From contig NZ_KI911784.1 in NCBI RefSeq assembly GCF_000516515.1, positions 1,830,881 through 1,894,880 of the forward strand: 64,000 bases of DNA, in the 5' to 3' direction. This stretch comes from Chloroflexus sp. Y-396-1. Its GTDB lineage: Bacteria; Chloroflexota; Chloroflexia; Chloroflexales; Chloroflexaceae. Each line of letters begins with the position of its first letter. The first letter of the stretch is position 1. A program made the position numbers and the translations under genes. Shown in pieces: positions 26,095 through 34,677 of this stretch. The notes below the pieces were generated by a model that saw only the letters and a list, made by a program, of their open reading frames with translations, searched no databases and was not told the DNA's origin.

Positions 26095-27101
26095 ACCTGC
26101 TCCTCACCGAGACGTGCGCAGAGTCGCGCAAACGCCTCGCTCTGTGCCCGAAAGACGTGTTGTACCTGCACCGTTGTCACACTGCTAGCCCCGATGCTCC
26201 GCAGATAATCGATAGCCGGTAGTAACTCCTCTTGCGGCACTACGACGTTCACAGCGTACCAGCCGCTATCACCGGCAAACTTACTCCAGACCGGTGCAAT
26301 CGTTGGCCCCTGCAAACCGGCCAGTTCATGACGAGCTGTGACCTTGCGTCCGACCTCTTCGACCGAGGTACCGGGGAGATTGGCAGTCAGCGAGTAGAAG
26401 AGACGCCCACGTCGGCGCGCTTCAATCAATTCACAAAGTTGACGCACCAGCTCGAGCCGGGAAGGGTTCCCGCGCAGTGTACGCCGGGAACCGATGAGGA
26501 CCGCCTGCGAACGTAGCAACGGCCCACCAACGATCTTCAATTGATTCTCACGAATGGCAGTACCCGTTTCAGTAATGTCGGCAATAATATCGGCATAGCC
26601 AAGGCCAGGCGCAGCTTCGGTTGCCCCTTGCGATTCAACCAACTCAAAGACATTGATGCCATGAGCATAACAAAAACGTCGTACCGTATTAGGATATTTG
26701 GTAGCAATCCGTAACCGGCGACCACGTGACTGAAACTCTACCGCCAGATCGGCCAGATCGGCCCACGACGTTACATCGATCCAACTCTGAGGGACGGCAA
26801 AGACCAGTTCTACCCGCCAGAAACCGAGATCTTCAATCACGATCAACACATCATCATCGTCGCCACGGAGTTCGTGCAAGAGGTCGTAACCGGTTACACC
26901 GAGATCGATTGCCCCCTCGGCCACCTTCAACACAATGTCTGCCGGCCGATGCAGTAATACTTCGGTATCGGGAAGCCCGCGTAACACCGCCGTATACTGG
27001 CGGGGATTGGCCCGCGTCACTCGCAAACCACAGCTCTCAAGCAAGGCAATCGTTGCATCGTAACCAGAGCCTTTTGAAGGGATTGCAAAACGAAGTGTCA
27101 T
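26091..27101 (-). CDS. hisG: ATP phosphoribosyltransferase, long form
   Basis: The protein has 336 aa. It condenses ATP and PRPP, the first step of histidine synthesis. LRFAIPSKGSGYDATIALLESCGL opens the fold, GVTGYDLL and the PRPP loop DITETGTAIREN (family ETGTTLR) form the active site, and the C-terminal 100 residues (LPGTSVEE...GPTIAPV; VNVVVPQEELLPAIDYLRSIGASSV) form the allosteric domain, so it is the long, HisZ-independent type. It is slightly longer than usual because of an insert near DDDDVL. It starts 5 nt after the creatininase-like gene. Confidence 0.93.
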   Translation of the reverse strand: MTLRFAIPSKGSGYDATIALLESCGLRVTRANPRQYTAVLRGLPDTEVLLHRPADIVLKVAEGAIDLGVTGYDLLHELRGDDDDVLIVIEDLGFWRVELVFAVPQSWIDVTSWADLADLAVEFQSRGRRLRIATKYPNTVRRFCYAHGINVFELVESQGATEAAPGLGYADIIADITETGTAIRENQLKIVGGPLLRSQAVLIGSRRTLRGNPSRLELVRQLCELIEARRRGRLFYSLTANLPGTSVEEVGRKVTARHELAGLQGPTIAPVWSKFAGDSGWYAVNVVVPQEELLPAIDYLRSIGASSVTTVQVQHVFRAQSEAFARLCARLGEEQV

Positions 27102-27106
27102 AGCAG

Positions 27107-27784
27107 TTATGAAGTATAGCGCACACGGCGCTGCTGATAGAGAGCAGCAATGACTGACGTATCACGACGTTCCAAAAGATCACGTACCGCAATAGCAAGC
27201 CGTTCACCGGCCAGATGCAATGCCTGTTGGCCAAGTGATGGGCTGGCGACATGACGGACATCTTGCCTATCGTGGTCTGCGATTTGGTTCACATCCACTA
27301 AATCGGGCCGAATCGCCAGCATCAATGACGTTTCCCAGAGTGCACCATGATCCTGCATCTTCTCGTCAACCAGCTCGAACGGCGAAACTGCCAGAACGAG
27401 CAGGCGATGCTGATGTTGCGCTGACTCTGCAACCTCCATGACAGCCAGATCGTCGGTGGCCGTTTCCGGGAGACCTACAACAACTGCAATCTGAAACGCC
27501 TGACCGGCAACCATGGCTAACCGTGCCGTGAGCATCTGGCGAAACAGGTTTATATCAAGATCGCGATCACGCCACAAGACGGGATACACCACCCCACCCA
27601 CGCGCTGAGCAGCCCGCTCAACAATGGCTGTCGTGATAAACCCAGGCGAGCCCAAGGGCAAGTGATTCCCATACGTCGCATAGGTCGCCCATGGCAGCCA
27701 ACAGACTGGAGTGCCGGCAGCAATCTGTTGTTGTTGACACACTAACAATTCAATAGCGCGCCCCCAGACCGGTGCAGCACTCAT
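27107..27784 (-). CDS. Creatininase-family protein missing most metal ligands
   Basis: The protein has 225 aa. The fold is recognisable from PWATYATYGNHLPLGSPGFITTAIVERAA (family PWGSTEQHGPHLPLGTD) and DHGALWETSLMLAIRPDLV (family HAGxxETSxML). In the first motif Glu becomes Ala, His becomes Tyr and the Asp becomes Pro. The GHGGN motif is not seen. Hydrolase activity is therefore unlikely. AGGAGGAAAGGT before the ATG and a 4-nt overlap with the upstream gene show tight coupling to hisG and the hisS-like gene. It may be regulatory or structural; substrate-free roles are only inference. Confidence 0.7.
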   Translation of the reverse strand: MSAAPVWGRAIELLVCQQQQIAAGTPVCWLPWATYATYGNHLPLGSPGFITTAIVERAAQRVGGVVYPVLWRDRDLDINLFRQMLTARLAMVAGQAFQIAVVVGLPETATDDLAVMEVAESAQHQHRLLVLAVSPFELVDEKMQDHGALWETSLMLAIRPDLVDVNQIADHDRQDVRHVASPSLGQQALHLAGERLAIAVRDLLERRDTSVIAALYQQRRVRYTS

Positions 27785-29220
27785 ACCTTTCCTCCTAACG
27801 CGGCAAAGGGAATCCGCTGTTCGGTTCGCGTCGCCAGATCGCGCCAGACGATGTACTCTCCCGCCCGTTCGTCTGCCCCTACGATAACAGCGGCAGTAAA
27901 ATGGCGGCGTGTGGCATCGCGTAGATTATCTTTCACGCTACGTCTCCGTACATCGAGCACCACCGTATAGCCACTGGCACGCAGCCGCCCGGCAACCCGC
28001 AACGCATACGGATAATCATCGTCATGGACGGCTGCGACCAATATTGTCTGGGGCGCATCTTTGTCTTCAATGGCAGCGGCTGCCATTACTCGTTCTAGCC
28101 CATAGGCAAAGCCGACCGCAGGAGTTGGCTGCCGTCCGCCCAGCGCTCCCACCAGATCGTCGTACCGCCCTCCTCCACAGAGCTGATTCCCTTCTCGATC
28201 ATAAATCTCAAATATCAAGCCGGTGTAGTAGTGGAGACCACGGCCAAGCGCACCATCGATGGTAATGCACGTGGACGGCACCGCATGCGCTTCTAACAGT
28301 TCAAGAATGGCTTGCAACTCACGAAACGCCACCGAATCGACACCGAGCAGATCGGCCAATTGCGGCATTGCCTGATCAGGCGAACCACCAATTGCTGCCA
28401 GACGCACCAGACGATCGAGGGCCGCGTCAACCAGTGGTTGCTCATCAGCACGTCGTAATGTGCGGAGCAAGCGTTGTATGACCTCTGACGGGCTCCTGGT
28501 ACCGGTACGGAGATCGATCTGCATGGCCGCCAGCACTCGCTCAAGCCAGACAACTGCCTGTTCATCATCAATCCCGACCGGTAACTCAAGACCCTCTGGC
28601 GGTGTCCCAAGGTTCGCCAGCACCCGTTCGCGCACCGGTGCTATTCCTTCAGCGCGCAACCGTTCGAGACTCCAAATCAATAATCCACGGGTACGTTCAG
28701 GTAGGTTGAAACGGCTCAGCAACTCACGCGCCAAACCAATGTGGCCGATCCGCACTGTGTAATCGGTTACGCCTACCGCAGCTAGACCTGCACAAGCCAG
28801 TGCGATCACCTCGGCATCGGCACGTGGTGGCAGCCCACCAATAATCTCGCCACCTACCTGCGTGAACTGGCGATAAGTGTGGCGTTGTGGACGCTCATAG
28901 CGAAATACCGGCCCAGCATAGCTCAAGCGCAAGGGTAACGGCTGATCCTGCATCCCGGCCACATACGCCCGCAGCACCGAAGCTGTCCACTCCGGTCGCA
29001 ACGCCAGATCGCGCCCACCAAAGCTAAACTCGTAAACCTTACCAACTAAATCTTCACCTAATTTACGGAGATAGAGTTCTCGATGCTCAATTATCGGTGT
29101 ATCGAGCATCTGAAAACCATAAGCGGACATCGTCCGTTCTAATATCGTCTGAATATGTCGGCTTAGCGTGTATTCTGCCGGTAATACATCACGCATGCCG
29201 CGCACAAGATCAACGGTCAC
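27781..29220 (-). CDS. Histidyl-tRNA synthetase-like protein (HisS or HisZ)
   Basis: The protein has 479 aa from GTG 29220, with GGGAGGT 5 nt upstream. Class II motif 1 is VRGMRDVLPAE, motif 2 is FRYERPQRHTYRQFTQVGGE (family norm PQxGRYRxF, so Gly-Arg are His-Thr), and the histidine-binding loop is GRGLHYYTGLIFE (norm RGLDYYTG). A full anticodon-binding domain follows (RLRASGYTVVLDVRRRSVKDNLRDA). It is about 50 residues longer than usual HisS owing to a helical insert near 215-300. First gene of the operon with hisG. It may be the true HisS or a divergent paralogue tuned to regulation. Confidence 0.75.
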   Translation of the reverse strand: MTVDLVRGMRDVLPAEYTLSRHIQTILERTMSAYGFQMLDTPIIEHRELYLRKLGEDLVGKVYEFSFGGRDLALRPEWTASVLRAYVAGMQDQPLPLRLSYAGPVFRYERPQRHTYRQFTQVGGEIIGGLPPRADAEVIALACAGLAAVGVTDYTVRIGHIGLARELLSRFNLPERTRGLLIWSLERLRAEGIAPVRERVLANLGTPPEGLELPVGIDDEQAVVWLERVLAAMQIDLRTGTRSPSEVIQRLLRTLRRADEQPLVDAALDRLVRLAAIGGSPDQAMPQLADLLGVDSVAFRELQAILELLEAHAVPSTCITIDGALGRGLHYYTGLIFEIYDREGNQLCGGGRYDDLVGALGGRQPTPAVGFAYGLERVMAAAAIEDKDAPQTILVAAVHDDDYPYALRVAGRLRASGYTVVLDVRRRSVKDNLRDATRRHFTAAVIVGADERAGEYIVWRDLATRTEQRIPFAALGGKV

Positions 29221-29280
29221 AACACCTCCCATACCCGATCCATACTCTTCCTTTCAATTGTAACCGAAGGCATGGTATTC

Positions 29281-29410
29281 GTGTTGACCTAACCAGAGGA
29301 AGAGGGGAGTGAGCAATGAGCGAGAGGGATGGGTTCGCAACCATCTTCGACCCATCCCTGTTCTTCGTCTAGAAGAGAACGGAAGTTGGGGAAGGAAGAG
29401 AGCTTTTCAC
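29281..29410. other. Intergenic repeats, no gene
   Basis: The region 29,221-29,754 has no credible gene. It holds CT/GA-rich text, GAGGGATGGGTTCGCAAC and CGACCCATCCCTG forming an imperfect hairpin near 29,322-29,358, and at 29,497-29,527 a stretch (AGGCGTATTCCGCCGCATAGGCACT) that recurs at 44,925-44,950. Confidence 0.5.
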
Positions 29411-29581
29411 CGCTTACTTCCTACACTGCCCACCGCAACATGCAGGCCGGAGGCTCACACTCCTATGCAACTGCGTAGTTAGGGTTTCCTGGGCCAGGCG
29501 TATTCCGCCGCATAGGCACTGAACACGTAGAAATCCCCTGCTATCTACAGATGCATGGGGGAACGCTACTCGTTGTGCCCC

Positions 29582-29612
29582 TCATCCACAGATTTTCCAC
29601 AAGTTTTCCACA
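29582..29612 (+). promoter_or_regulatory. Three DnaA-box-like sites at exact 11-bp spacing
   Basis: TCATCCACA (29,582-29,590), TTTTCCACA (29,593-29,601) and TTTTCCACA (29,604-29,612). The last two fit TTWTNCACA fully; the first has one mismatch. Starts are exactly 11 bp apart and on one strand, so bound proteins would lie on one face of the helix. Confidence 0.6.
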
Positions 29613-29754
29613 TTAACTGCACGAAGAACTTCTAGGACGTAAACCTGCATATCCTGGCAGAGACGTGCGATAGCCCCTACGGTTCTCTAATGCAATTCAC
29701 CTGCCGTAGACGCTATGTGACCTCATTGTCATCTGAACGAACGATCTGGCTCGT

Positions 29755-30114
29755 TCAGCGCCCGACCAGATCGCGCACGGTGCTGAGCAAATTGGTGAGA
29801 TTACCCGTCTTCGGCACGTAGGCATCAAAACCCTGGGCCACAAACTCACCCGGCGTCTTCTCTGTACGGGCAGTGTGGGCGATGATCGGGCATGTAACCC
29901 CCATCGCTCGCAGATCACGTAATACCATCAGACCATCGCGGTCGGCCATACTAATATCGAGAACGATGACATCAGGGGCAAATTCCCGCACCTTCGCCAG
30001 CGCCTCGGCGCCACTCCCCACCGAGAGTACCTCGTGTCGGCCGACATGACGGAGCACACGTTCAAACATCGAACGGGCCGTATAGACATCATCGACAAGG
30101 AGAATTCTGGCCAT
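29755..30114 (-). CDS. Single-domain response regulator
   Basis: The protein has 119 aa and is a receiver domain only: LLVDDVYTA gives the acidic pair, VIVLDISMADRDG the phospho-Asp, HTA the Thr/Ser switch (Ala follows) and YVPKTGN the Lys. There is no output domain, so it works as a phosphate shuttle or by protein contact. It follows the membrane histidine kinase gene on the same strand after 72 nt and is its likely partner. Confidence 0.88.
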   Translation of the reverse strand: MARILLVDDVYTARSMFERVLRHVGRHEVLSVGSGAEALAKVREFAPDVIVLDISMADRDGLMVLRDLRAMGVTCPIIAHTARTEKTPGEFVAQGFDAYVPKTGNLTNLLSTVRDLVGR

Positions 30115-30186
30115 CGTTCCCCGCTCCTTCGCTAGACACCATCACCGATGACAATTAGCCGACTCCATTGACGGCTTGCCAGCATG

Positions 30187-31629
30187 TTACAGAGGCAAAT
30201 CCCCACCTGCCCGTGTGCGCGGTAACGAGAAGAAAAAGATACTGCCCTTCCCCAATTCACTCTCTAGCCACATCCGTCCGCCATGCAATTCAACCAGCCA
30301 GCGACAGATCGAGAGACCAAGCCCGGTACCGGCGTGCTGACGGGTATCCGCGTGTTCGATCTGCTCAAACTGTTGGAAAACACGTTCCTGATCTGCGGGT
30401 GCAATCCCAATTCCGGTATCACGCACCCATAAGATCACCTCATTACTATCGGCGCGGGCACCAACCGCAATTTCACCCGAATGGGTAAACTTACAGGCAT
30501 TCGAGACTAGATTGAGCAGGACTTGCCGCACCCGCACTTCATCAGCAAACACCGTCGGTAAGGGTTCGCAGTATTCACGGCGCAGTTGAATGGGGCGGTC
30601 GTTGATCAATGCCTGTGCAGTACGTATGGTCTCTTCAAGCAAGGGCAGTAATTGTAGATTTGTCTTATTAAGTTCAAGCTTACCGGCTTCAACTTTCGCC
30701 AGATCGAGAATATCGTTGATTAAGCCGAGCAGGTGCTGGCCACTACGCCGAATCTCGGCAATATCTTGCAAGATCTGTTCGTCGAGCTTGACATCGCCGT
30801 ACATTTCAGGATGTTCCAGAATAGCCGTACTAAAACCGATAATAATATTGAGCGGAGTACGCAACTCGTGCGACATCGTTGCCATAAAGTTCGACTTCGA
30901 GCGATAGGCTGCTTCCGCTGCTGCCCGTGCCTCTTCAAGCGCCAGGGTTGTGCGGTAGAGTTGTTCATTAAGAAGATCACGCTCTAACAACGCTCGCTCA
31001 AGACTCGCCTGGGTTTCACGCAATAACTGCTCACGCCGTTCCGATTTTTGCGCTGTATCGATTGCCCAGCTTATCGTACCCCGCACTACATAGGCCGCCG
31101 CCCAACTGAGAGTCGCTGCTCCCAACAAAAGTGCAATCTGAAAGAGAAGCTGACCGATAACCTCAAACCAAGTTGGTCGAGGCTGACCGATCAGATCGGC
31201 GCCGAGAAGTAGGATCAAGTAGAGCAGAATTGCTGCCTGCGTAGCCCGAAACGGCGCCCGCGAAGACACCATAATGCCGGCGGCAAAGACACCGAGGACT
31301 GAAAGATATAGGAAGATGTTGTTAACAAAACCAAAAGCAGCACAGCTCAATACCGGTAAGAGGGTCAAGGCTGTTACAACAGTCACACTGGCCTTATGCA
31401 AATCGCCCCGTCGTCGAAAACGATCACTCACCACCAGAAAGCTCATCAGCAATAGAATGATCGCGTAAGGCCAGAAATTACCATCCCACCGGTTAAGGAG
31501 CAAGAGACCAATTGCAGCACCTGCCAATGTAGCCAACAAGACCAACATTGGAGGAAGGATATCGGCGACCAACCCCTCATCGGGGGTTGCCACTGGTGTG
31601 CGGGAAGGGTGGATCGAGCGCGCAACCAT
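30187..31629 (-). CDS. Membrane histidine kinase
   Basis: The protein has 480 aa. Residues about 25-190 hold six hydrophobic segments, then a coiled coil (about 195-245), HisKA with FMATMSHELRTPLNIIIGF (phospho-acceptor His) and an ATPase with LLNLVSNACKF, RDTGIGIAPADQERVFQQFEQ and GTGLGLSIC. No periplasmic sensor domain is evident, so the membrane bundle itself may be the sensor. AGAAGGA precedes the ATG. A response regulator follows downstream. Confidence 0.9.
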   Translation of the reverse strand: MVARSIHPSRTPVATPDEGLVADILPPMLVLLATLAGAAIGLLLLNRWDGNFWPYAIILLLMSFLVVSDRFRRRGDLHKASVTVVTALTLLPVLSCAAFGFVNNIFLYLSVLGVFAAGIMVSSRAPFRATQAAILLYLILLLGADLIGQPRPTWFEVIGQLLFQIALLLGAATLSWAAAYVVRGTISWAIDTAQKSERREQLLRETQASLERALLERDLLNEQLYRTTLALEEARAAAEAAYRSKSNFMATMSHELRTPLNIIIGFSTAILEHPEMYGDVKLDEQILQDIAEIRRSGQHLLGLINDILDLAKVEAGKLELNKTNLQLLPLLEETIRTAQALINDRPIQLRREYCEPLPTVFADEVRVRQVLLNLVSNACKFTHSGEIAVGARADSNEVILWVRDTGIGIAPADQERVFQQFEQIEHADTRQHAGTGLGLSICRWLVELHGGRMWLESELGKGSIFFFSLPRTRAGGDLPL

Positions 31630-31661
31630 TAATCTTTATCCTTCTGGATACTCTGTTTTGT

Positions 31662-31676
31662 CCATATATTATATGG
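31662..31676. promoter_or_regulatory. Palindrome over the -10 of the histidine kinase gene
   Basis: CCATATATTATATGG is a perfect inverted repeat with one central base. On the minus strand it contains TATAAT (31,668-31,673); 17 nt upstream lies TTCTCA, a weak -35. The start would be near 31,660, 30 nt before the ATG. An operator overlapping the -10 would allow repression. Confidence 0.5.
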
Positions 31677-31765
31677 CAATCGTCGTATTTTGAGAAGGCA
31701 GCCTGCGGATGCGGAGATTGAAAGATGATGAAAAAAAACGCACACGATGTTCAGATTTATTAGGT

Positions 31766-31817
31766 AGGAGTTTTCAAAGTTTTCATCCTACCCATCAGAC
31801 GTGAGGAGTGAGGGATG
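31766..31817 (-). repeat. Dispersed repeat (GGGTAGGATGAAAACT family)
   Basis: Inverted partner of 22,494-22,535. The remainder of the gap up to 32,229 contains another dispersed element, GGGTTTGGAACCCGCCC near 31,945-31,961, and no gene. Confidence 0.6.
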
Positions 31818-32000
31818 TGTCGCGAGGAGTGAGCGGGATGTCCGCAGCGTGGGCAACGGCGCGCTACGTTCCGCGCCGCCAATGGTCTACGATCGGAGCC
31901 ATGGTTGTGCGCCGATGATGCCCGTGAGCGTGTGGTAGGGACGGGTTTGGAACCCGCCCCAATGGCGTGCTCCTACGACGGGATCTGTTCCACCACTGCC

Positions 32001-32135
32001 ACGACAGGATGCGGGGCGACGGCCTGCGCTCTCAGATGACTACGTGAGTTGGGGCATTCTGAGAATCGCTCGCGGCACGCCGTTTGTTCACTGATAAGGA
32101 GCCGTCATGACACTAAAAGATGAAATCTCTGCAAT
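32001..32135 (+). repeat. Direct repeat, copy 1, beside the first VWA-fused gene
   Basis: The segment 32,065-32,130 (ATCGCTCGCGGCACGCCG and on to AAATCTCT) matches 34,351-34,415 at roughly 80 percent by eye, with weaker similarity extending upstream (CAGGATGCGGG). Copy 2 lies on the far side of the VWA-fused gene at 32,230-33,867. Confidence 0.55.
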
Positions 32136-32229
32136 CGTATGATACCGTCTCCAGTCTTACGGCTCCCGCTGGCACGATGGGTAGCGGGGAAAAACAGAGG
32201 TCGCCGACAATCTTGCCGACAGAAACCCT

Positions 32230-33867
32230 CTAAAAATAGCGGCTGAGGTTCTCAAAGATTTGTGCAATATCGCCGGTATCACCCACCACGACAATGGTAC
32301 GGCTAAACTCGGCAATCACATCAAGTACCTGCCGATCCGCGTCACTCCCGTAGGCAACCGGGAAGATAGAGATTCCGCTCTCATCAAACGCATTGCGGAG
32401 CTGATCCAAAGACATCTGGCTCGCGTTATCTGCACCATCTGACAGCAACACAATCGCCCGGATTCGATCATCCTCCGCTGGCGGCAGCGCTTCCAGCGTC
32501 TGCCGGGCCAGTTCGAGGGCATCGAACAGCGCGGTGCGTCCTGATGCCCGCATCTCCTGCACCGCCGTTTGGATCGCAATCCGGTTTTCACTCAAGGGCG
32601 CCATTGGTACCACCAGCCGCGCCTTCGAGTCAAACGTGATCAAACCCAAACGGTCTTCCGGCAAAATGCGTAACAAGAAGGTCTCAATGCCCGCCTTCAC
32701 CATCGTCAGCTTGTCGCCTTCCATCGAGCCAGAGGTATCAACGACCAACAGAATATCTGCCCGCTTGCGATTGAGCTTCCAAGCGTCCTTGATGGCGACA
32801 ATCACCTCGGCAGAAGGGACCGCTAATACTGTCTGCACTCCCTGCGGGTCAGCGCCAAAGGCCGGACTAATGGGGTCGGTAAGTGGAACATTGGGATTGG
32901 CCGGACGAAAGCCATACCCCATCGCTGCCCGCTGGCTCTCTTCGCTGAGCAGAAATTCGTAGAGCCGTTCGGCGGCCGCCCGTTCATCGGCGCTGGCGCT
33001 CGCCATTATGATGAACGGGTTATCGTGCCAGAAGGTACCCTCCGCCGGATAGATCGCCACTAGCGGCGTCGGTGGTGGATTGAATTTATTAAAGTCGATG
33101 AGCGTAATCTCCTCCATTGGGAAAGCCGAGATGTAGCTCATGCCGAACTTTTTCATATTTTCACTGAAGACCAGGGTATTGTAGCCGTAATGCTTAATAC
33201 TCCGTCCGAGCTGGCGGATGAAGGCAGTCGCCTGCTCACTCTGCACATCGGCGACGGTCAAACCTTCACGTTTGCCGGTGGCGGCGTAGAACTCGGCGAT
33301 TAAGGTGCTGAGGGCGGTAGTACTGATTTCAGGGTCGGTGTGACCCCACGAAAAGCGCCCCCACTCAGGATGCCCGAAGCGCCCCCAGCCTTGCGGATCA
33401 TTAGTCAGTTCGAGAATGTCTTTCCACCCAATGGGTCGATTGGGCCAACCCATCGCTTCCGCCATGGGTTTCCACATCGCAATGACGACCGGGGTTAGCA
33501 CAAGAGGCTTATTTGAAACAGCAACATTCTGGTTGCCGGTCTCTTGCTTAAGCACCTCGAGCCAGGTACTGGCCGATGGACTCCAGACGGTGACGTTCAA
33601 CGTACCGTTCTTGATCTCGGTACGGGCGGCTCCCGACGACTTGTTGATCCCTTCCACCACCACGCGCCGGTCGTTGACGATAATTCGTTGCTCGTTGAAG
33701 CGGGCAATTTGTTCGGTAAGCCATTTATCCTTTTCTGGACTGTAGGCAATAGTAATCTTGAGCGCATTCGCGTCGCCTAGACCAAAGGGTAAGAGTTCCC
33801 CACAACCGCTGAGGAGCATGAGGAGGAGCACCAGGACGGTACAGAGCCTAAACCAGCGAGACATCAT
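32230..33867 (-). CDS. Lipoprotein: solute-binding domain fused to VWA domain, copy 1
   Basis: The protein has 545 aa from ATG 33867, AGAGGATG upstream. Signal with lipobox (VLVLLLMLLSGCG). Residues about 35-345 are a binding-protein fold (ITIAYSPEKDKWLTEQIARFNE; FWHDNPFIIMASASADERAAAERLYEFLL). Residues about 360-540 are a von Willebrand A domain with intact MIDAS: DTSGS, GRTALFDAL and LSDGAD. It should sit outside the membrane and bind a metal-dependent ligand. No ABC permease or ATPase is adjacent, so transport is doubtful. It is a close paralogue of the gene at 35,598-37,235. Confidence 0.85.
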   Translation of the reverse strand: MMSRWFRLCTVLVLLLMLLSGCGELLPFGLGDANALKITIAYSPEKDKWLTEQIARFNEQRIIVNDRRVVVEGINKSSGAARTEIKNGTLNVTVWSPSASTWLEVLKQETGNQNVAVSNKPLVLTPVVIAMWKPMAEAMGWPNRPIGWKDILELTNDPQGWGRFGHPEWGRFSWGHTDPEISTTALSTLIAEFYAATGKREGLTVADVQSEQATAFIRQLGRSIKHYGYNTLVFSENMKKFGMSYISAFPMEEITLIDFNKFNPPPTPLVAIYPAEGTFWHDNPFIIMASASADERAAAERLYEFLLSEESQRAAMGYGFRPANPNVPLTDPISPAFGADPQGVQTVLAVPSAEVIVAIKDAWKLNRKRADILLVVDTSGSMEGDKLTMVKAGIETFLLRILPEDRLGLITFDSKARLVVPMAPLSENRIAIQTAVQEMRASGRTALFDALELARQTLEALPPAEDDRIRAIVLLSDGADNASQMSLDQLRNAFDESGISIFPVAYGSDADRQVLDVIAEFSRTIVVVGDTGDIAQIFENLSRYF

Positions 33868-34677
33868 ACGGTAACATCCTCTTTTGATGACCGAACGTAC
33901 AGTATGATTATACTCTGTCAGCATGAATATAGCTACGATAACATCGACACTCGCCGGAAAACGAATTACCTCCGTTCGCTAGGGCAAAGCAGCGCCTCGC
34001 TCCGACGGTCATACTCCTGTACCTCGGGAGCGCGTACCAGAGGCCCGCGTTCTTTCTTGTTCGAGTGAAATCTTGTCGAAGCTGTTGTCCGACTGCACTC
34101 GTACGGTCGACTCACAGCACGGCAATCCCCTCACCTTATCTATCCGCAGCATGTGTAGAACTGCTTCCCGTGCCGACAGTGGTCTCCGTCAGGGATTGTT
34201 CTCTCGCCGATTATGCTTATCAATACATTAGAGGTGTACTCCTCAGACAGGTGCGCTTCCAACGCTGACACCGCAGGATGCGGGCCAGAGGCCCGCGATC
34301 CCAGGGCGACAGTGTGTGTCGGGCGTATGCTGAGGGTCTGGAAGACGCTTATCGCTCTCGGCACGTCATTCGTTCGCCGATAAGTAGCCGTTATAACACC
34401 AAAAACTGAACTCTCCGAAAACCGCTACCTCCCTCCTAGCCTCCTTCCTCTTCCGCATGGGGAGAAGAAAGAGAAGAACAATATGGGACAAAGAGGTTTT
34501 CAGGCACGCTTTATTGAGGCTGATAGACGAATCTGCCACCAGAGGTGCTCACCTACAACGGTGAATGAATCAGCACTGCGCCAGTATCGTGTGAACAGGA
34601 GGCTAAAGAGCGGTATGAACGTCTCTGTACAGAGTGGCGGTGCGCTTGAAGTTCCAGACCGACAAAACCCACATAGC
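33868..34677. other. 810-bp gene-free interval with repeats
   Basis: No frame here looks coding. Contents: a perfect hairpin GCGGGCC/GGCCCGC (34,280-34,296), a related AGAGGCCCGCG near 34,041, direct-repeat copy 2 (34,268-34,420), and CT/GA-rich text at 34,425-34,480. It separates VWA copy 1 from the coiled-coil gene. Confidence 0.55.
34268..34420 (+). repeat. Direct repeat, copy 2
   Basis: Same orientation as 32,001-32,135; strongest over 34,351-34,415. Together the copies bracket the first VWA-fused gene. Confidence 0.55.

Noticed and set aside
31630-32229. A possible transposon remnant between the histidine kinase and VWA cluster
   Set aside because: Only short dispersed repeats are seen; no transposase fragments or terminal inverted repeats with target duplication.
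33868-34677. Small frames of 67-74 codons in the gap between VWA copy 1 and the coiled-coil gene
   Set aside because: No RBS, no recognisable composition, and they overlap repeats and hairpins.
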